From the NCBI GenBank assembly GCA_900618425.1, contig UZAN01048135.1, positions 1-17,718 on the forward strand: a DNA stretch of 17,718 bases, written 5' to 3'. Position 1 is the first letter of the stretch, and each line of letters opens with the position of its first letter. Of this stretch, positions 7,764-17,718 are shown piece by piece. The notes below the pieces were generated by a model. The model made no database searches, was not told the DNA's origin, and was given only the letters and a program-made list of their open reading frames with translations. A program made the translations under genes and the position numbers. Source of the stretch: Echinostoma caproni. Lineage: Eukaryota; Platyhelminthes; Trematoda; Plagiorchiida; Echinostomatidae.

Positions 7764-7773
7764 AATAAATAAA
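7764..7773 (+). terminator. ORC4 poly(A) signal, two overlapping AATAAA
   Basis: AATAAATAAA holds two overlapping canonical hexamers about 190 nt after the ORC4 stop codon. GT/T-rich sequence follows (ccttttttctgg near 7790). This is the most likely 3' end of the transcript. Confidence 0.7.
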
Positions 7774-7799
7774 TGTGCAAAAATGGAACCTTTTTTCTG

Positions 7800-8745
7800 G
7801 CCACATTCCGAGGATTTAGTCAACTTGCGAAGAGGTAATGACTGAAGCTTACAGTTAATTAAGTTTACAATGCAGTGGGAAAAGCTGACAATCCTAGCCG
7901 TGAGATTCTGAGAATGATGAATCCTCAGAACAAGACGATAACTGTTCCGTTCGGTTAGTTCTATCGGGGGGTTGTGATTCAGCTTGTGTGAAACATGGTC
8001 ATAGGTTCTAGATGCGATTTATCCTATAGGGCATATGATAATATTTCTCAAAACCATATAGTTTCGTACCCCTATCCCCCCCCCCCCCGGCCCGAGTTAC
8101 TTAGTCAAGTGACAGACGTCATGAGTGTCAGAAAATTTGGACCAACCGATCCAAAGAATAGTCCTAATCTTGGAGACACACGTTTTACCCAATTTTTATA
8201 ATTGGATAATTCTGGTAAATGTGGGTGCAACCGTAAATTGTAATAGCAATTTTTTCCGTTACGCAACGGACGCAAGCCGGTGTTTGAAGATAAAGGGTTG
8301 TCTAGATCAGCGGCTAGTATGATTCGGTAGGTAATAGCTACGTTTTGGATAGGGTGACTTCGTTATGCCGAGTCGGTTCGAAAGAAGTTGTTGTTCTTCA
8401 TTCCAGCGTTGAGAGAACACGGGTTCTACGCACTTCGTCGGCAGTACACACCAATATGTTTTAGCTGAATTCGAATTTAACTTTTAAAGACTTTAGATCA
8501 GTGCGAGAAATGACAACTGCGATCACTGATATCAAGCTGCATACATGTACACTTGCCTACGCTTATTAAACTTAAAACTTAACTTAAACTGTTACAGTAG
8601 TGACATTCGTTTTCATTCTGGTATATGAAAACTAAATTTCAAGGGTGGTTGCCCTACCTAGAGACTTGATCCCGGTATGTGCGATATTTCACGGTATAAA
8701 AATGACCTCTCAAGAGAATTACAATCTTTGCCTTTCCTCGTGTTG
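7800..8745. other. Intergenic stretch, nothing recognised except a poly-C run
   Basis: No gene or element I can name lies here. Short open frames at 7995-8322 look random. A run of 13 C at 8076-8088 is a simple repeat. Confidence 0.4.
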
Positions 8746-8935
8746 TCTCGTCAGTTGTATCGACAAATTTGGGAGGGGAACTGTGGTTAATCAAAGTTTG
8801 TTTAGATAAATGCATAAGTAAGGAAGATGGGAAGTGGTGGTATGATTCGAACACGTGACCTCCGGAAGGCGGTAGTGACGAACTCGAAAACAGTCGCCAG
8901 TCCGATAACCCATTACCTAGGGACTATAATCAGTA
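8746..8935 (-). mobile_element. tRNA-derived SINE family 2, copy at 8.8 kb (minus)
   Basis: The reverse complement has a tRNA-like head whose B-box segment gtgttcgaatca lies at 8843-8854. A tail follows that aligns with the copies at 12.1 and 13.8 kb (ataccaccacttccc, ctttgattaaccacag, a ctccc block, then a tgtcgatacaactga end). It is the most diverged of the three copies, and its A box is imperfect. It abuts the LINE at 8965. Confidence 0.6.
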
Positions 8936-8964
8936 GGACTAATGGAGTGATCGTTTATTTTGAA

Positions 8965-10030
8965 TTAACTGGCTAAGAGCTGATTCCGAATAGAATCAAA
9001 CCGATCATTCACAACCACTGGCATTTCGTCCGCATACTCTAGATCAGACAGTCTTCTCCTGGGAGTCAATCGATACCGCTATCCTCGCACGAGGATAAGG
9101 CTGATCCAAGAATTAAATATAAAACGAAGTGAAATAGAAAAGAAGAGAGAGTGAAACTCTGATGAATGCCCCTTCCCGTGGTGAAATCGGGTGAAAAAGT
9201 GTCGGACTCGGCTTCAGCTATTATTGCAGAGGGATTGTAATATTGAAATAAACTTCTCGGGCACATCATTTAGAGTGAGGTAGCGCCAGAAGTTAAAGCG
9301 GTCGACTGAGTCGAAAGCCGCTTCCAAATCGAGGAAGATAGTAACGGTGGGTCTACGAAAGGAGTGTCTGTGTTCTAGAATTTGACGAAAAGTGAGAAAG
9401 TGGTCGATACAACCTCGACAAGGTCTGAAACCAGTATGGTTCTCACGTGTACACCATACACGTGCGGCAGACAATCGACGGAGTATGATACCATCGAGAA
9501 GTTTAGATGCAATGTTGATTAAATTATTCCTCTGTGGTTTTCACAAGAGGATCTGTCACCTTTCTTGTAAATCGGTATGATCACCGATTGACACCATTCA
9601 GCTGGAACCTGTTTCCTCTTGCACACAGCCCAGGAGTTTCGTTAACTCCGAAATCAAGGGTAAACTTCCATCCTTAAAAACGGCTGGGGACAGCCCGTCG
9701 GGGCCAGAGGCCGTATACCTTTTAAGATAGCTTATTTCCCGGGAAACCTCCATTTCAGATTGAGGATTGGCATCAACTGGCAGTATTTGCGCAGTCGAGG
9801 CGGAGAGTGAAAGATAAGATCTCGATGGGGGCCAGTTTGAAGTGAGCCTTGAAATGTTCAACCCATCGGTCAAGACAGCTGATCGTGAATCACTGTGCCA
9901 TCGGATTCCTTATTTACCTCACGCCTATTTTCCTGGGGCCCATATTCCTAATTAGATGGAAAAGGTTGCGACTATTACCAATTACCATTGGCATATCCAA
10001 ACCTGTTTGGATTACTTCACTTTGCAAACA
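8965..10030 (-). mobile_element. Decayed RTE-clade LINE, reverse transcriptase region (minus)
   Basis: Read right to left, the pieces follow RT order: SRNLFHLIRNMGPRK (about 9945-9990), DGTVIHDQL and LDRWVEHFKAHF (about 9830-9915), ASGPDGLSPAVFKDG (about 9660-9715), GFRPCRGCIDHFLTFRQILE (near 9373-9432), then motif A FLDLEAAFDSVDR (9298-9336). A degraded motif B (TTGRGIHQSFTLSSFLF) lies near 9120-9175, and motif C reads EYADE at 9025-9039 after a frameshift following LPGED. The catalytic YADD is therefore YADE. Stops and frameshifts interrupt it, and the endonuclease and 3' end are missing or unrecognisable. It covers the RT core that the intron 4 copy has lost. Confidence 0.8.
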
Positions 10031-10692
10031 ACTCGTTTTGATAGCGATTGTGTGGACCTATCCCCCCAAGGGAGCGTGCAACAATTCTCAGTCGGGATGG
10101 GATATCAAGTAAATGCATACTGAACCCCCATCAAAATTATTCCCAGGTCGTCCCCAATTTAAGCTGTATTTTTCGGGGTGGAGGACTAATGCATAGAGTG
10201 GGTATTAATTGTGGGTCATGCAAAGAGCTGTTCTTGGAATATCTTTTCACTGTTTGTGTTATATTAAACTCAGAACTGTGTGTGGGCGTGCTTAGGACGA
10301 GGACAAACTCTATGCATGCCCTTTTTGCGTCAGCATTCGACTACAAAACTGAGATAACTACTTTTACCTTTTCCAATATGGCCAACCGGATGTCTCGGAA
10401 TTGTTGGCTACATTTCACAAGGTAAATGCTTGAGAAAGTATATCAGCCGGGTGATCTTGATTCGAACATGAACAAAAATAGAATAGTCGATCTGCCACCT
10501 ACCTGTATCATTTCCATTGATCAGTTCCACAACTTTCATGAGCAGTTCTGAATAGGTTTGACTGTGACGATGTACACTAATTACCCTGCAGGTATTTGTA
10601 GATACTGTTTTATCATTGTGAACTTGAGAACCTAATCTCCAAACAAGCTTGCACAAAATATCAGGAATCGTAAATGAGTAATGGAGAATTTA
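10031..10692. other. Intergenic stretch, nothing recognised
   Basis: A 125-codon plus-strand open frame (10048-10425) runs through here, but it shows no domain, no convincing splice sites and no family resemblance, so I treat it as chance. No repeat unit seen elsewhere in the window occurs here. Confidence 0.35.
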
Positions 10693-10850
10693 ATTCAATT
10701 TCATAGAACTACGTCGTGTTTAAGGCAAATGAAGCGAGAACTGAAAAGCTAGGAAGCACTGTACAGCTGTTCCGACCCCGTTGGGGATGGAACCCGGACC
10801 TCACAAGCAGAACGAAAGCATGCTACCCACTCCGTCACCGGGCAGCTGAT
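10693..10850 (-). mobile_element. tRNA-derived SINE family 3, minus copy
   Basis: The reverse complement begins with a tRNA-like head (cggagtgggtagcatgc) and a B-box match, gggttccatcccc (10783-10795, one mismatch to GGTTCGANNCC over the core). The tail, tgtacagtgcttcctagc then ttttcagttctcgcttc, continues to ttctatgaaattg. The tail aligns with the plus-strand copy at 10985-11081. Limits are approximate. Confidence 0.6.
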
Positions 10851-10984
10851 CATACCGTCTTTCATTTTCCATTTATACGACATAGCACTACCCATCCTTG
10901 TGAGCTTGTTGCTGGCATCCCACCTCGCTCATCTTTACACTAGCCTCCGGGGTTATGATTCTGTTGGAAACTTACACGATCTGA

Positions 10985-11081
10985 CCACTTGTTGTCGAAG
11001 TAGGTGTATAGTGCTTCCCGGCTTTTCCGTTCACGTTCCGTTTGCTTTATACGCGACGAATTCCTTCTATGAAACAATGGG
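10985..11081 (+). mobile_element. SINE family 3 tail, plus copy, head lost
   Basis: The segment tgtatagtgcttcccggc, then ttttccgttcacgttccg, tttgctttatacgcgacg and ttctatgaaa matches the tail of the minus copy at 10693-10765 at roughly three positions in four. The tRNA-like head is not recognisable. The two copies are inverted about 150 nt apart. Confidence 0.55.
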
Positions 11082-12050
11082 AATCTCTGTGTCTGTGCGC
11101 TCAAACACGGTAGTTTAAGCACTATTTCTTTTGTGGTCAAAAAATACAATATCTGACTGAAGGCCATAAATGCGTTTCAGGCTACTCAAAGTATGCTGAG
11201 AAGTGTGGACATAGTTAAGGAGCACCAAACTTTGTTTTGCTTTGTACAACCTTTTTAAGCACTGAAACTTGTTTCAGTTAAAAAAAGAACTGCACATATC
11301 AACCGTCAAATGGAATGTATTTAACGGGGGAGTAGTTGTTCACAGACAGCGTATAGTTCATATTTCAGGGTTACGGCAAAGTTCACTCTTTGCCCTCTTC
11401 GTTTGTGAGTAAACAGACCTATTTCGATAAATATTTACACGAAAGGCCAGTTGTCAGAATTCAGAGAGTGGGGGGGAATAGGAACGACAACATGTCAATT
11501 CAATGTGCAGTGGGTAGTTAGGATCATTGAGAATCCTTCCTACAAAATTGGCATAAAAAGTCATATTATAGCCTGAAAGTTACAGAATTCGAAGGAATGC
11601 AGCTAACGGTCAGTAAACTGGTGTAAAACTTTAGAATCGTATCTAAGGAAGCTAGGGGAAACAAATTAAAGAACAATAAAATCAGATTTGGAAGACACTG
11701 GTATACTGATTGAGAAGCTTGAAACTGCACAAGTATTCAAATGTGAAATGATAGATAGACTCTACAGGTTACCAATGAAGTTGCTGGTATGGGTTGACCA
11801 ATGATGATTGTTATCGATTGTTCTCCAAGATATTGAACACAGTTCACTCTTGATACAATTTTTTTATTTATCACTGTTGGGTCTGTTGGAAATAGAGTTT
11901 TAATAGCTATATAAACATACCATAGATTTGCTATGGTTTAAACTTAGCTCCGCTTGGGAGAAGAGCTGAATTTGCTAAAGATTATCAGGGAACGAGCTTA
12001 GATTAAAGTAAGTTGAAAAGGGTTGAGACAGAACAACGTCCTGTTAATTT
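11082..12050. other. Intergenic AT-rich stretch, nothing recognised
   Basis: No coding frame, tRNA-like head or LINE motif is visible on either strand. Confidence 0.4.
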
Positions 12051-12240
12051 CCTCTTATTGAGTATACAGTGATGCCATTTTCCGGAAGCCAGAAGCGATC
12101 AGTCAAGTGGCTGCCACACAACGCAGTGAATAGGGAAATTCAGGTTGTGATGGTAGGATTCGAACACACGTCCTCTTGGGTGATAGTTTATTGATCTTTA
12201 CTACCGAACCACCACCGCCTGACTATTGCAAAACACGTGC
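12051..12240 (-). mobile_element. tRNA-derived SINE family 2, copy at 12.1 kb (minus)
   Basis: The reverse complement reads as a tRNA-like head (ggcggtggtggttcggtag, A box with one mismatch; gtgttcgaatcct B box at 12155-12167) followed by a tail. The tail shares taccatcac, tttccctat, tgtggcagccactt, ggcttccggaaaat and tgtatactcaataa with the 13.8 kb copy. It is the copy with the clearest head. The shared tcaataa end may be the 3' terminus. Confidence 0.7.
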
Positions 12241-13789
12241 AAGACGTATCATAATCGTACGTGGAAAACAAATATTGGTACAACACATCTTAAAATACTC
12301 TGGAGTTGCTGACTAAGGGTTTTGATTAGGTCTTTCCAAGTCTAGTGGTTCGCACTCTAACAGTAAAATAGTTGGATAACCAAGGTAACCATTGCTTGAA
12401 GCATTCAAAAGATTTCAGTTTTCTTTACGGCACTGACTGCGGAATGGAGTCTAATTATAAAAGATGATCAAGGAAAACACCAAACAGAGTCATTTAAAGA
12501 CAGTCATAAAATGAATAAGAGTGGTGGTTGCATCCAAAGTAAATGTGTTAGGCTCGTGGGCAAACTGTAATGGATCATTAGGCATTATCATAGACTACTG
12601 AAGGCTTTTGAGGATGGCCATTTCAGTCAACTCGACTGCAGGAGATACTTGGATAGAATAGAAGATTTGAATGCTTTTTGAATCGATATGATTGTGATCG
12701 ACCTCCGACAGTCGGGGATAGTGAAAGTGCAAACTGATTCACTTAGAACGGAAGTAATTAACTCAATTAGGGAAGTAGCTNCTGAAGATTTGGAGGTAGC
12801 CCATCTGGGCCTGCGGCAGAGAAAGAATTAAAAATATTCAAAAATTTTTCTGTACATCAGAATTTGAGAATAGTTCCACACTACAGATGATGTGTAAAAA
12901 CTAGGCATGCGGAATGACTGACTACTGGCTTAGGAATGTGGTATTGAGAGCGTCAACGTCGGCCTCCAACTCCGATCCTTCTTTCCTCCTTCCTCAGAAA
13001 AGCCTAATGCCTTGGTACAGATGTCCTCAAAATTTGATCGGAGAATGTGGTGGTCTGCCCAATTTATTCAACCTTAATAACCCTGGTGCCTAAAAGGTGG
13101 AGCATTATGGAAATTGCGTGCACGTTCCTTTTGTTTTCCCGATGAATTAAATAGAAGAGGGACTATTATTCCATTGGACACACACAGACATTTAACAGGG
13201 CAGCTCTCTGGTATCTTCTCATTTGCGGATAAATATTTCGCCTTTTACTAACTATTTCCTTGCGGAGGCATAACACAATGAGTCGGAACTCATTTTTTGC
13301 AACCCCAACCGTAGGAAGAGCAAAAGAGTGCGTTGGTGGCCCGGTGGTAATATGTGGTGACCCAGGCCTACACGATGGCGCCTACCCTGGAGCGGCGCGT
13401 TACAGTTTCAGAACATTGGCGATCAATCAAGTTTGAATGTTGACGTCAATAGCACGTGCATAGCTTCTGAATACACGTCATTGGTGGATGGTGCCAGCCA
13501 ATCCTAGACAATGCAGACAGAAGCAAGATTATGCAAGCAGTGCTACAACCCAATTGGTTGAAACCCAGGTAGTCAATATCATCCCTTTGTACATATTATT
13601 TAATCACCTTTATTTCTTCCAGTAAACGAACTACTTACTGCCTGTCCTCTGGCCTTTTCCTTGCGTCTCGTTCTCGTGGGACATTGCTTCTGCGACCCAG
13701 TCCGTGATAGCTGATTATCGATTCGGGTCCTGTGATTCATATTGCGTGGTTGGTGTTCCGAATTCCGTGCGTATTACTACTACCACTAC
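12241..13789. other. Intergenic stretch; one ambiguous base and a GC-richer block
   Basis: Base 12781 is N. The block at about 13325-13560 is GC-richer than its surroundings and may be an old repeat; it includes tggtgaccc at 13355-13363, but no long terminal repeat was found. A short TAC/TACTAC repeat lies at 13772-13791. No gene is recognised. Confidence 0.35.
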
Positions 13790-13945
13790 TACAATCATTG
13801 CATAACATCACCCAATTATCCCCCGAGGATGTGTTCGAATCCCACCACCATCGCCTAACTTCCCGTATGATGTGTTGAATGGCAGCCCTTTGATTGGCCG
13901 ACTCCCTCTTCCTGAAAATTGTCTTTGTATATTCAATAAAAAGAA
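13790..13945 (+). mobile_element. tRNA-derived SINE family 2, copy at 13.8 kb (plus)
   Basis: The B-box segment gtgttcgaatccc (13831-13843) is preceded by a degraded head (cataacatcaccca) and followed by caccaccatcgcctaacttc, tggcagccctttgattgg, ctcttcctgaaaat and a tgtatattcaataaaaag end. The tail aligns with the 12.1 kb copy throughout. The 62-codon minus-strand open frame here is a shadow of the SINE. Confidence 0.7.
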
Positions 13946-16900
13946 GTAAAGTGAATAAATAACATCAACTGTTTGAGTGCCAAGGGGAAAATGCATAAAT
14001 AGAATCGAAAAAGATGATGCAAATCATAATCCTTTCCGAGAAATTCATTTAGAAGAAAAAGCATTGTGATTGCGAACTTCCTCAAGTGAATTCTAATGTG
14101 ATCAGGTTGAGAGCATGATTTATAGACACAATGAGAGTATTCCTGAGGTTGAACTAAGGGTAAACAATGTTTGGCTGTAGAAATTGAGAGTTTTGGTTCT
14201 AAAAAAGGGCTGGGTGGTTGGTGTTTATTCTATCCAGTTTAGAATTACCCTTTGTGATAGCATAGGATAAATACCAGTATGGTTAAAGTTGCTAACGATC
14301 ATATGTAAGTTGCCACATAGCAGCGGGCACTAACACGTAGAAATGAATGAAAAAGGACATAATCTGATTCCGTACAGGAATATGCCATGTACGAAGTATT
14401 TACGATAGCAAAACGGGAAAATTCTAGGCGACACTGCACAGTTAGATATTCAATACCTTCCAAGTAGTGCAAATAGATAACATGGGACTTGCCACGACCG
14501 GGAGCATGAATTTCACCCTGATTAAAGCTCATCAATAGTACACATTCACCAACCCAACCAGAATTCGGACCCGAAAACCCGAATGGAAGGTGTTACAACC
14601 AACTCTTAGCAATAAGTTACTACATTGTATCAGTTTTTGTGACTAACGTTTGGACTAGTCTCACCTCGCACAAGCGAAAAACAACAGAGGTTCCCTCTAC
14701 GACTTTGTTCCTTTATATCAAGTTTAGCAAAAATTTTCCACTTCTCCGATTTCACTTACTGAACTCACATTGCACATTGCTCTCAGCAGAACCTCCTCGA
14801 TTAGAAACAGCCTCTGCTGCAATTAGTAAACGAATTGGAATGTTATTCACCTCGATTACAGAGTCATAATCTGTTCAACCCCATCAAGTAAGTTGAAGAA
14901 GATCAGTGATATATATTGCGTTGACGGGTGTGAACTCTCCGACTGATACTCCTTTGGCATATCCTCCTGTTACTGCTAATTTACACCTCCCCAAACTCTG
15001 TCTTCCTTATCTATCCACCATCCATGTATGTACCTTTGACTAACCATTATATGCATCTTTGGTTCTTGTACTTTCTCCGCCGAAGAAGCTTTTCGTTTCG
15101 TGGTAACTTCTCATTCTTCACGAAAACCTTAACATGTTCCACTGCAGAATAATGTTGCCCTGGCTGAGATGAGGTCTTCTGTTCTTCACTGGTAGTTGTG
15201 TATTGTATTCAGCGTTAAGCTATTTGCCCTAATGTTGATCGATCTCTACCATCCACTACTCTTCAAGCACTTGCTTATCGTCGTTATCAGCATGCAGTTT
15301 GTCGTTCTGATTCAACCCCGCTTTCAATTGCCCGAAAGTCCCGCCCACAGAAGTTAACTTTGAAAGCCCGTCCAACGGTAGTGTTCTTCTACGATCGCTG
15401 CTTTATGGAACGATCTTCTTTATTATCTATCTTTAGGGACGGAAGCCATAAGTCTTAATTGAGATTTCCCTCTACTTCTATTGAACAGCGATCATGGCGT
15501 TTACCCATTTGTTGTAAATCATGCTTTGTGATGTAATAGAGAACCACCAATTACACAAATAGAAGGAAGGAAAGAAAATCTTGTTTTTTTACGGCGAATC
15601 GTGAACTAAACCACCGAAATCATTTCCTCGTGATGTTTGCATCCAAAATGTGATCCTCTATTGTGAAAACCGTTTATTAAGTGCTGTCACGGATTTTCAA
15701 TCAGGAATGATGATATTAACCACCATTCCGGATTGGTTTTATCACTGAAATCTCCACTGCAGCCTTCTTGAAGATTGCAGTTTCCAAAGCAGAACAATTA
15801 CTAACTTTTCCGCATCGGTTAACATGTTTACAAAAGTGGTCTTCACCCGATTTCAGTCTGCTACAAATTGTACTCGCTGCATCTGGCCGAATCAGAGTTG
15901 TCAAGACATCGTGTACAGCTCTCTAACCTAGCAACGAGGTCGGTTGTCTAATCATCACTCACTGGTCATGTCTGAAGTGGGTTGAATCAAACAGCAATCA
16001 CCATACATACACACGACTAGTCGTGTTCACCGATGTCCATCCTGAAGACAATGTATGGACGATGTTCGTCATCAGAAGCGAGTATCACATCAAATTCTCC
16101 ACATGCTTGAGTGAATTTCGTTGATGGAACAATCACGTCCATTTAATGAACAGATGTTGTTTAATGTGTGTGAGACATGCACGAGTGTTTTGTAATGACA
16201 ATAGAAGTAAAATATTAATAATAAAATAAAATAAATAATAAAATGCTTGTCTTGATTAGACATGACAGAAGATAAACCGAGAGAGATATTTTGTTGACTG
16301 AAATGAGCAATTCAACGCGAAAACCTATCGAGGTGAGTAAACAATTGCCTGTTATTCAGTGGTTGCTGTCATAAGCTGAACTACTCCCGGAAGATAACAC
16401 AATCGTATCTCCAACCCGGCTAAATCCATTCTAGTCTCGCCTTCCTACTAGAACTGAATCTGTAACCGCAGTGAACACCTTTTCGCGAAGGGAAAGCGCG
16501 ACTTGACCTCCTGGTCCGTATGCGACACTCTTCACTGAATTGTATTCGGCGTAAGCTGTTTGGGATATCCAAGAAGACAGTCTAGACCTCTTCCAGAAGA
16601 CCGGTTGGTGCGGTGATGTAAAGGGGAAAAAGTTGCTCTGATTCGGAGAGACTTGAGTTTGTTTGACCTAATTTGAGATTAAGATCTGCACCTCCAGTAC
16701 CGTAGTCACATCGAATAATTCTTGTTTCAAACCTCCATGGAAGCTTGTGAGTGAAATGAAGGAAGTTTGTTAACTCATGTCTTTGATTTTAATTTTTTTC
16801 CGATTGTTTAACAGTAAAGCGCGCAGTTGAACAAAGTACATGATTCCATTAATACTATTATGAAAATTCACTCGGAAGTGGGACAACTTTGACAACTGAG

Positions 16901-17135
16901 CATCTTCTTCACTTCTCATATGGAAGTTGGGATACAATTTCCTAGTAGTCCCGACAAACATGTCTCGAGAATCAAAATAAAAATTCGGAATTGTTTAACT
17001 TTGTTTCAGTATTTTGCTTGGAGATAATTTTTTGTGGGGGATCGTGTCGTGGACAGATTAAAAACATATTCACGACATCGATTTGAACTGTCTATCCTTC
17101 AGGCTTCATCCTCACGCACAATCTTCAGTTTATCC
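13946..17135. other. Long intergenic stretch, no gene recognised
   Basis: I see no domain or element I can name. Items noted: a 79-codon stop-free plus frame at 15219-15455 without a start codon or known motif; a short similarity between 15201-15226 and 16540-16562; a 16-nt perfect palindrome at 16011-16026; an AT-rich run (aataaaat-like) at 16207-16243. Minus frames at 15716-15904 and 16770-16961 have no recognisable content. Confidence 0.35.
16207..16243. repeat. AT-rich simple repeat (AATAAAAT-like)
   Basis: Interrupted aataataaaataaaataaa repeats; low-complexity sequence with no coding role. Confidence 0.7.
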
Positions 17136-17290
17136 AGTCAACCAAACAGTCGAGAAGCACTATATAGACTGGAGTTTCGCTCTCCATGGAGTTCATAAGT
17201 AGTGCATATCCACCGTCCGGGTAGGTCTTTGAACTCCGGGTTCTTCGCATGGAAGATGGGTGTGTTACTACTGAGCTAACCAGCCCACAC
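17136..17290 (-). mobile_element. tRNA-derived SINE-like sequence (minus)
   Basis: The reverse complement starts gggctggttagctcagtag, with a perfect A box (tagctcagtag, plus coordinates 17268-17278) and a B-box-like ggagttcaaagac (near 17225-17237). It cannot fold as a normal tRNA: no acceptor or T stem pairs well and the anticodon region is irregular. Its tail (tatagtgcttctcgact) is weakly like SINE family 3. It is best read as a tRNA-derived SINE. Confidence 0.5.
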
Positions 17291-17486
17291 CGAGGCCGAT
17301 CAGAATATCCAGCCCATATTCGTTCAGATGTCTTCAATAAAAGCCAATCAGTCAGTCAGTTAGTCCAACAACAACAAGTGGGGACACATTTGACTAACTG
17401 TTAACGCTATTTGAAAGCCTCTCCCCATCCACAATGCGCTAAAAGCTTGCATAATATAACTGTCGTGGGTAATAAATTCTCAACTT

Positions 17487-17505
17487 ATACATATATATAT
17501 ATATA
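17487..17505. repeat. (TA)n microsatellite
   Basis: An alternating AT tract including atatatatatatat; low complexity. Confidence 0.8.
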
Positions 17506-17573
17506 AACTATTCATCAGTTGGCAAGATACTGCATTCAGATATGCTTATTCCCTGGAAATTTGTGATTTTCAG

Positions 17574-17718
17574 GTACGGTACTTCACGTATGCTCTGCTC
17601 ATGGAACACTTTCCCCTAACCTTAATTTCACATTTCATTCTCTCCCGTTCTCTCCTCCGGTTTCCCACATCGCTCCCAGCTTGTTGAGTGAGTGTCTGGC
17701 ATCTACCGGACACTTCTC
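17574..17718 (+). CDS. Possible first-seen exon of a downstream gene, partial
   Basis: gtgattttcag at 17563-17573 is an acceptable 3' splice site. One frame after it (ACG GTA CTT CAC..., phase 2) is open for 47 codons to the window edge, starting TVLHVCSAHGTLSPNL. I recognise no domain, and a 145-nt open frame can occur by chance. This is a candidate only. Confidence 0.15.

Noticed and set aside
9157..9185. Second hammerhead-like match (ctgatga ... gtgaaa)
   Set aside because: The intervening bases do not form a proper stem II, and the stretch is LINE coding sequence on the other strand.
10048..10425. 125-codon plus-strand open frame as a gene
   Set aside because: No motif, no splice context and no family resemblance; its start overlaps the edge of decayed LINE sequence.
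13355..13363. tggtgaccc as a tRNA-Trp primer-binding site of an LTR retrotransposon
   Set aside because: The match stops after nine bases, and no LTR pair, polypurine tract or gag/pol coding sequence is nearby.
14639..14869. 76-codon plus-strand open frame
   Set aside because: No known domain, no supporting splice sites or neighbours; plausible by chance.
17207..17282. Genuine tRNA gene on the minus strand
   Set aside because: The A box is perfect, but acceptor, anticodon and T arms do not pair properly and a SINE-like tail follows.

Overview
The window looks like nuclear DNA of a flatworm, most likely a digenean fluke. The reasons are a spliced gene with very short 5' introns next to long transposon-filled ones, decayed RTE-clade LINE copies resembling those of flukes, and several tRNA-derived SINE families. 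The organism is inferred, not proven. GC content looks higher than I would expect for Schistosoma, so a non-schistosome fluke is my guess. I found no bacterial operons, CRISPR arrays, rRNA genes or credible functional tRNA genes. The only gene I can name with confidence is ORC4, origin recognition complex subunit 4. It lies on the plus strand at 440-7576 in seven coding exons. Splicing at the sites listed gives an uninterrupted 474-residue protein that follows animal ORC4 from the AAA+ domain through the C-terminal winged helix. Its first two introns are only 31 and 39 nt, while introns 3, 4 and 6 are 1.1-2.9 kb and hold repeats. The key positions of both ATP-binding motifs look altered (GKK instead of GKT/S, YEFD instead of DEFD), but the arginine-finger region is intact. 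Layout: 1-165 is a broken RTE LINE fragment. 421-423 is a splice acceptor just before the ORC4 start codon. Intron 3 holds a near-perfect 160-bp foldback repeat (1932-2391). Intron 4 holds a broken RTE LINE (about 3108-4985) and a minus-strand SINE (about 5214-5432). Intron 6 holds a plus-strand copy of the same SINE (6542-6779), so exons 5 and 6 sit between inverted SINE copies. A poly(A) signal lies at 7764-7773. The remaining 10 kb (7.8-17.7 kb) appears intergenic. It contains a second decayed RTE copy on the minus strand (about 8965-10030), three copies of a second SINE family, two copies of a third SINE tail, another tRNA-like SINE near 17.2 kb, simple repeats, and long stretches where I recognise nothing. 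A possible exon starts at 17574 and runs off the window edge. Nothing here suggests a multi-gene system. The most interesting points are the apparently ATPase-degenerate ORC4, the long intronic hairpin, the inverted SINE pair around exons 5-6, and the very short introns.
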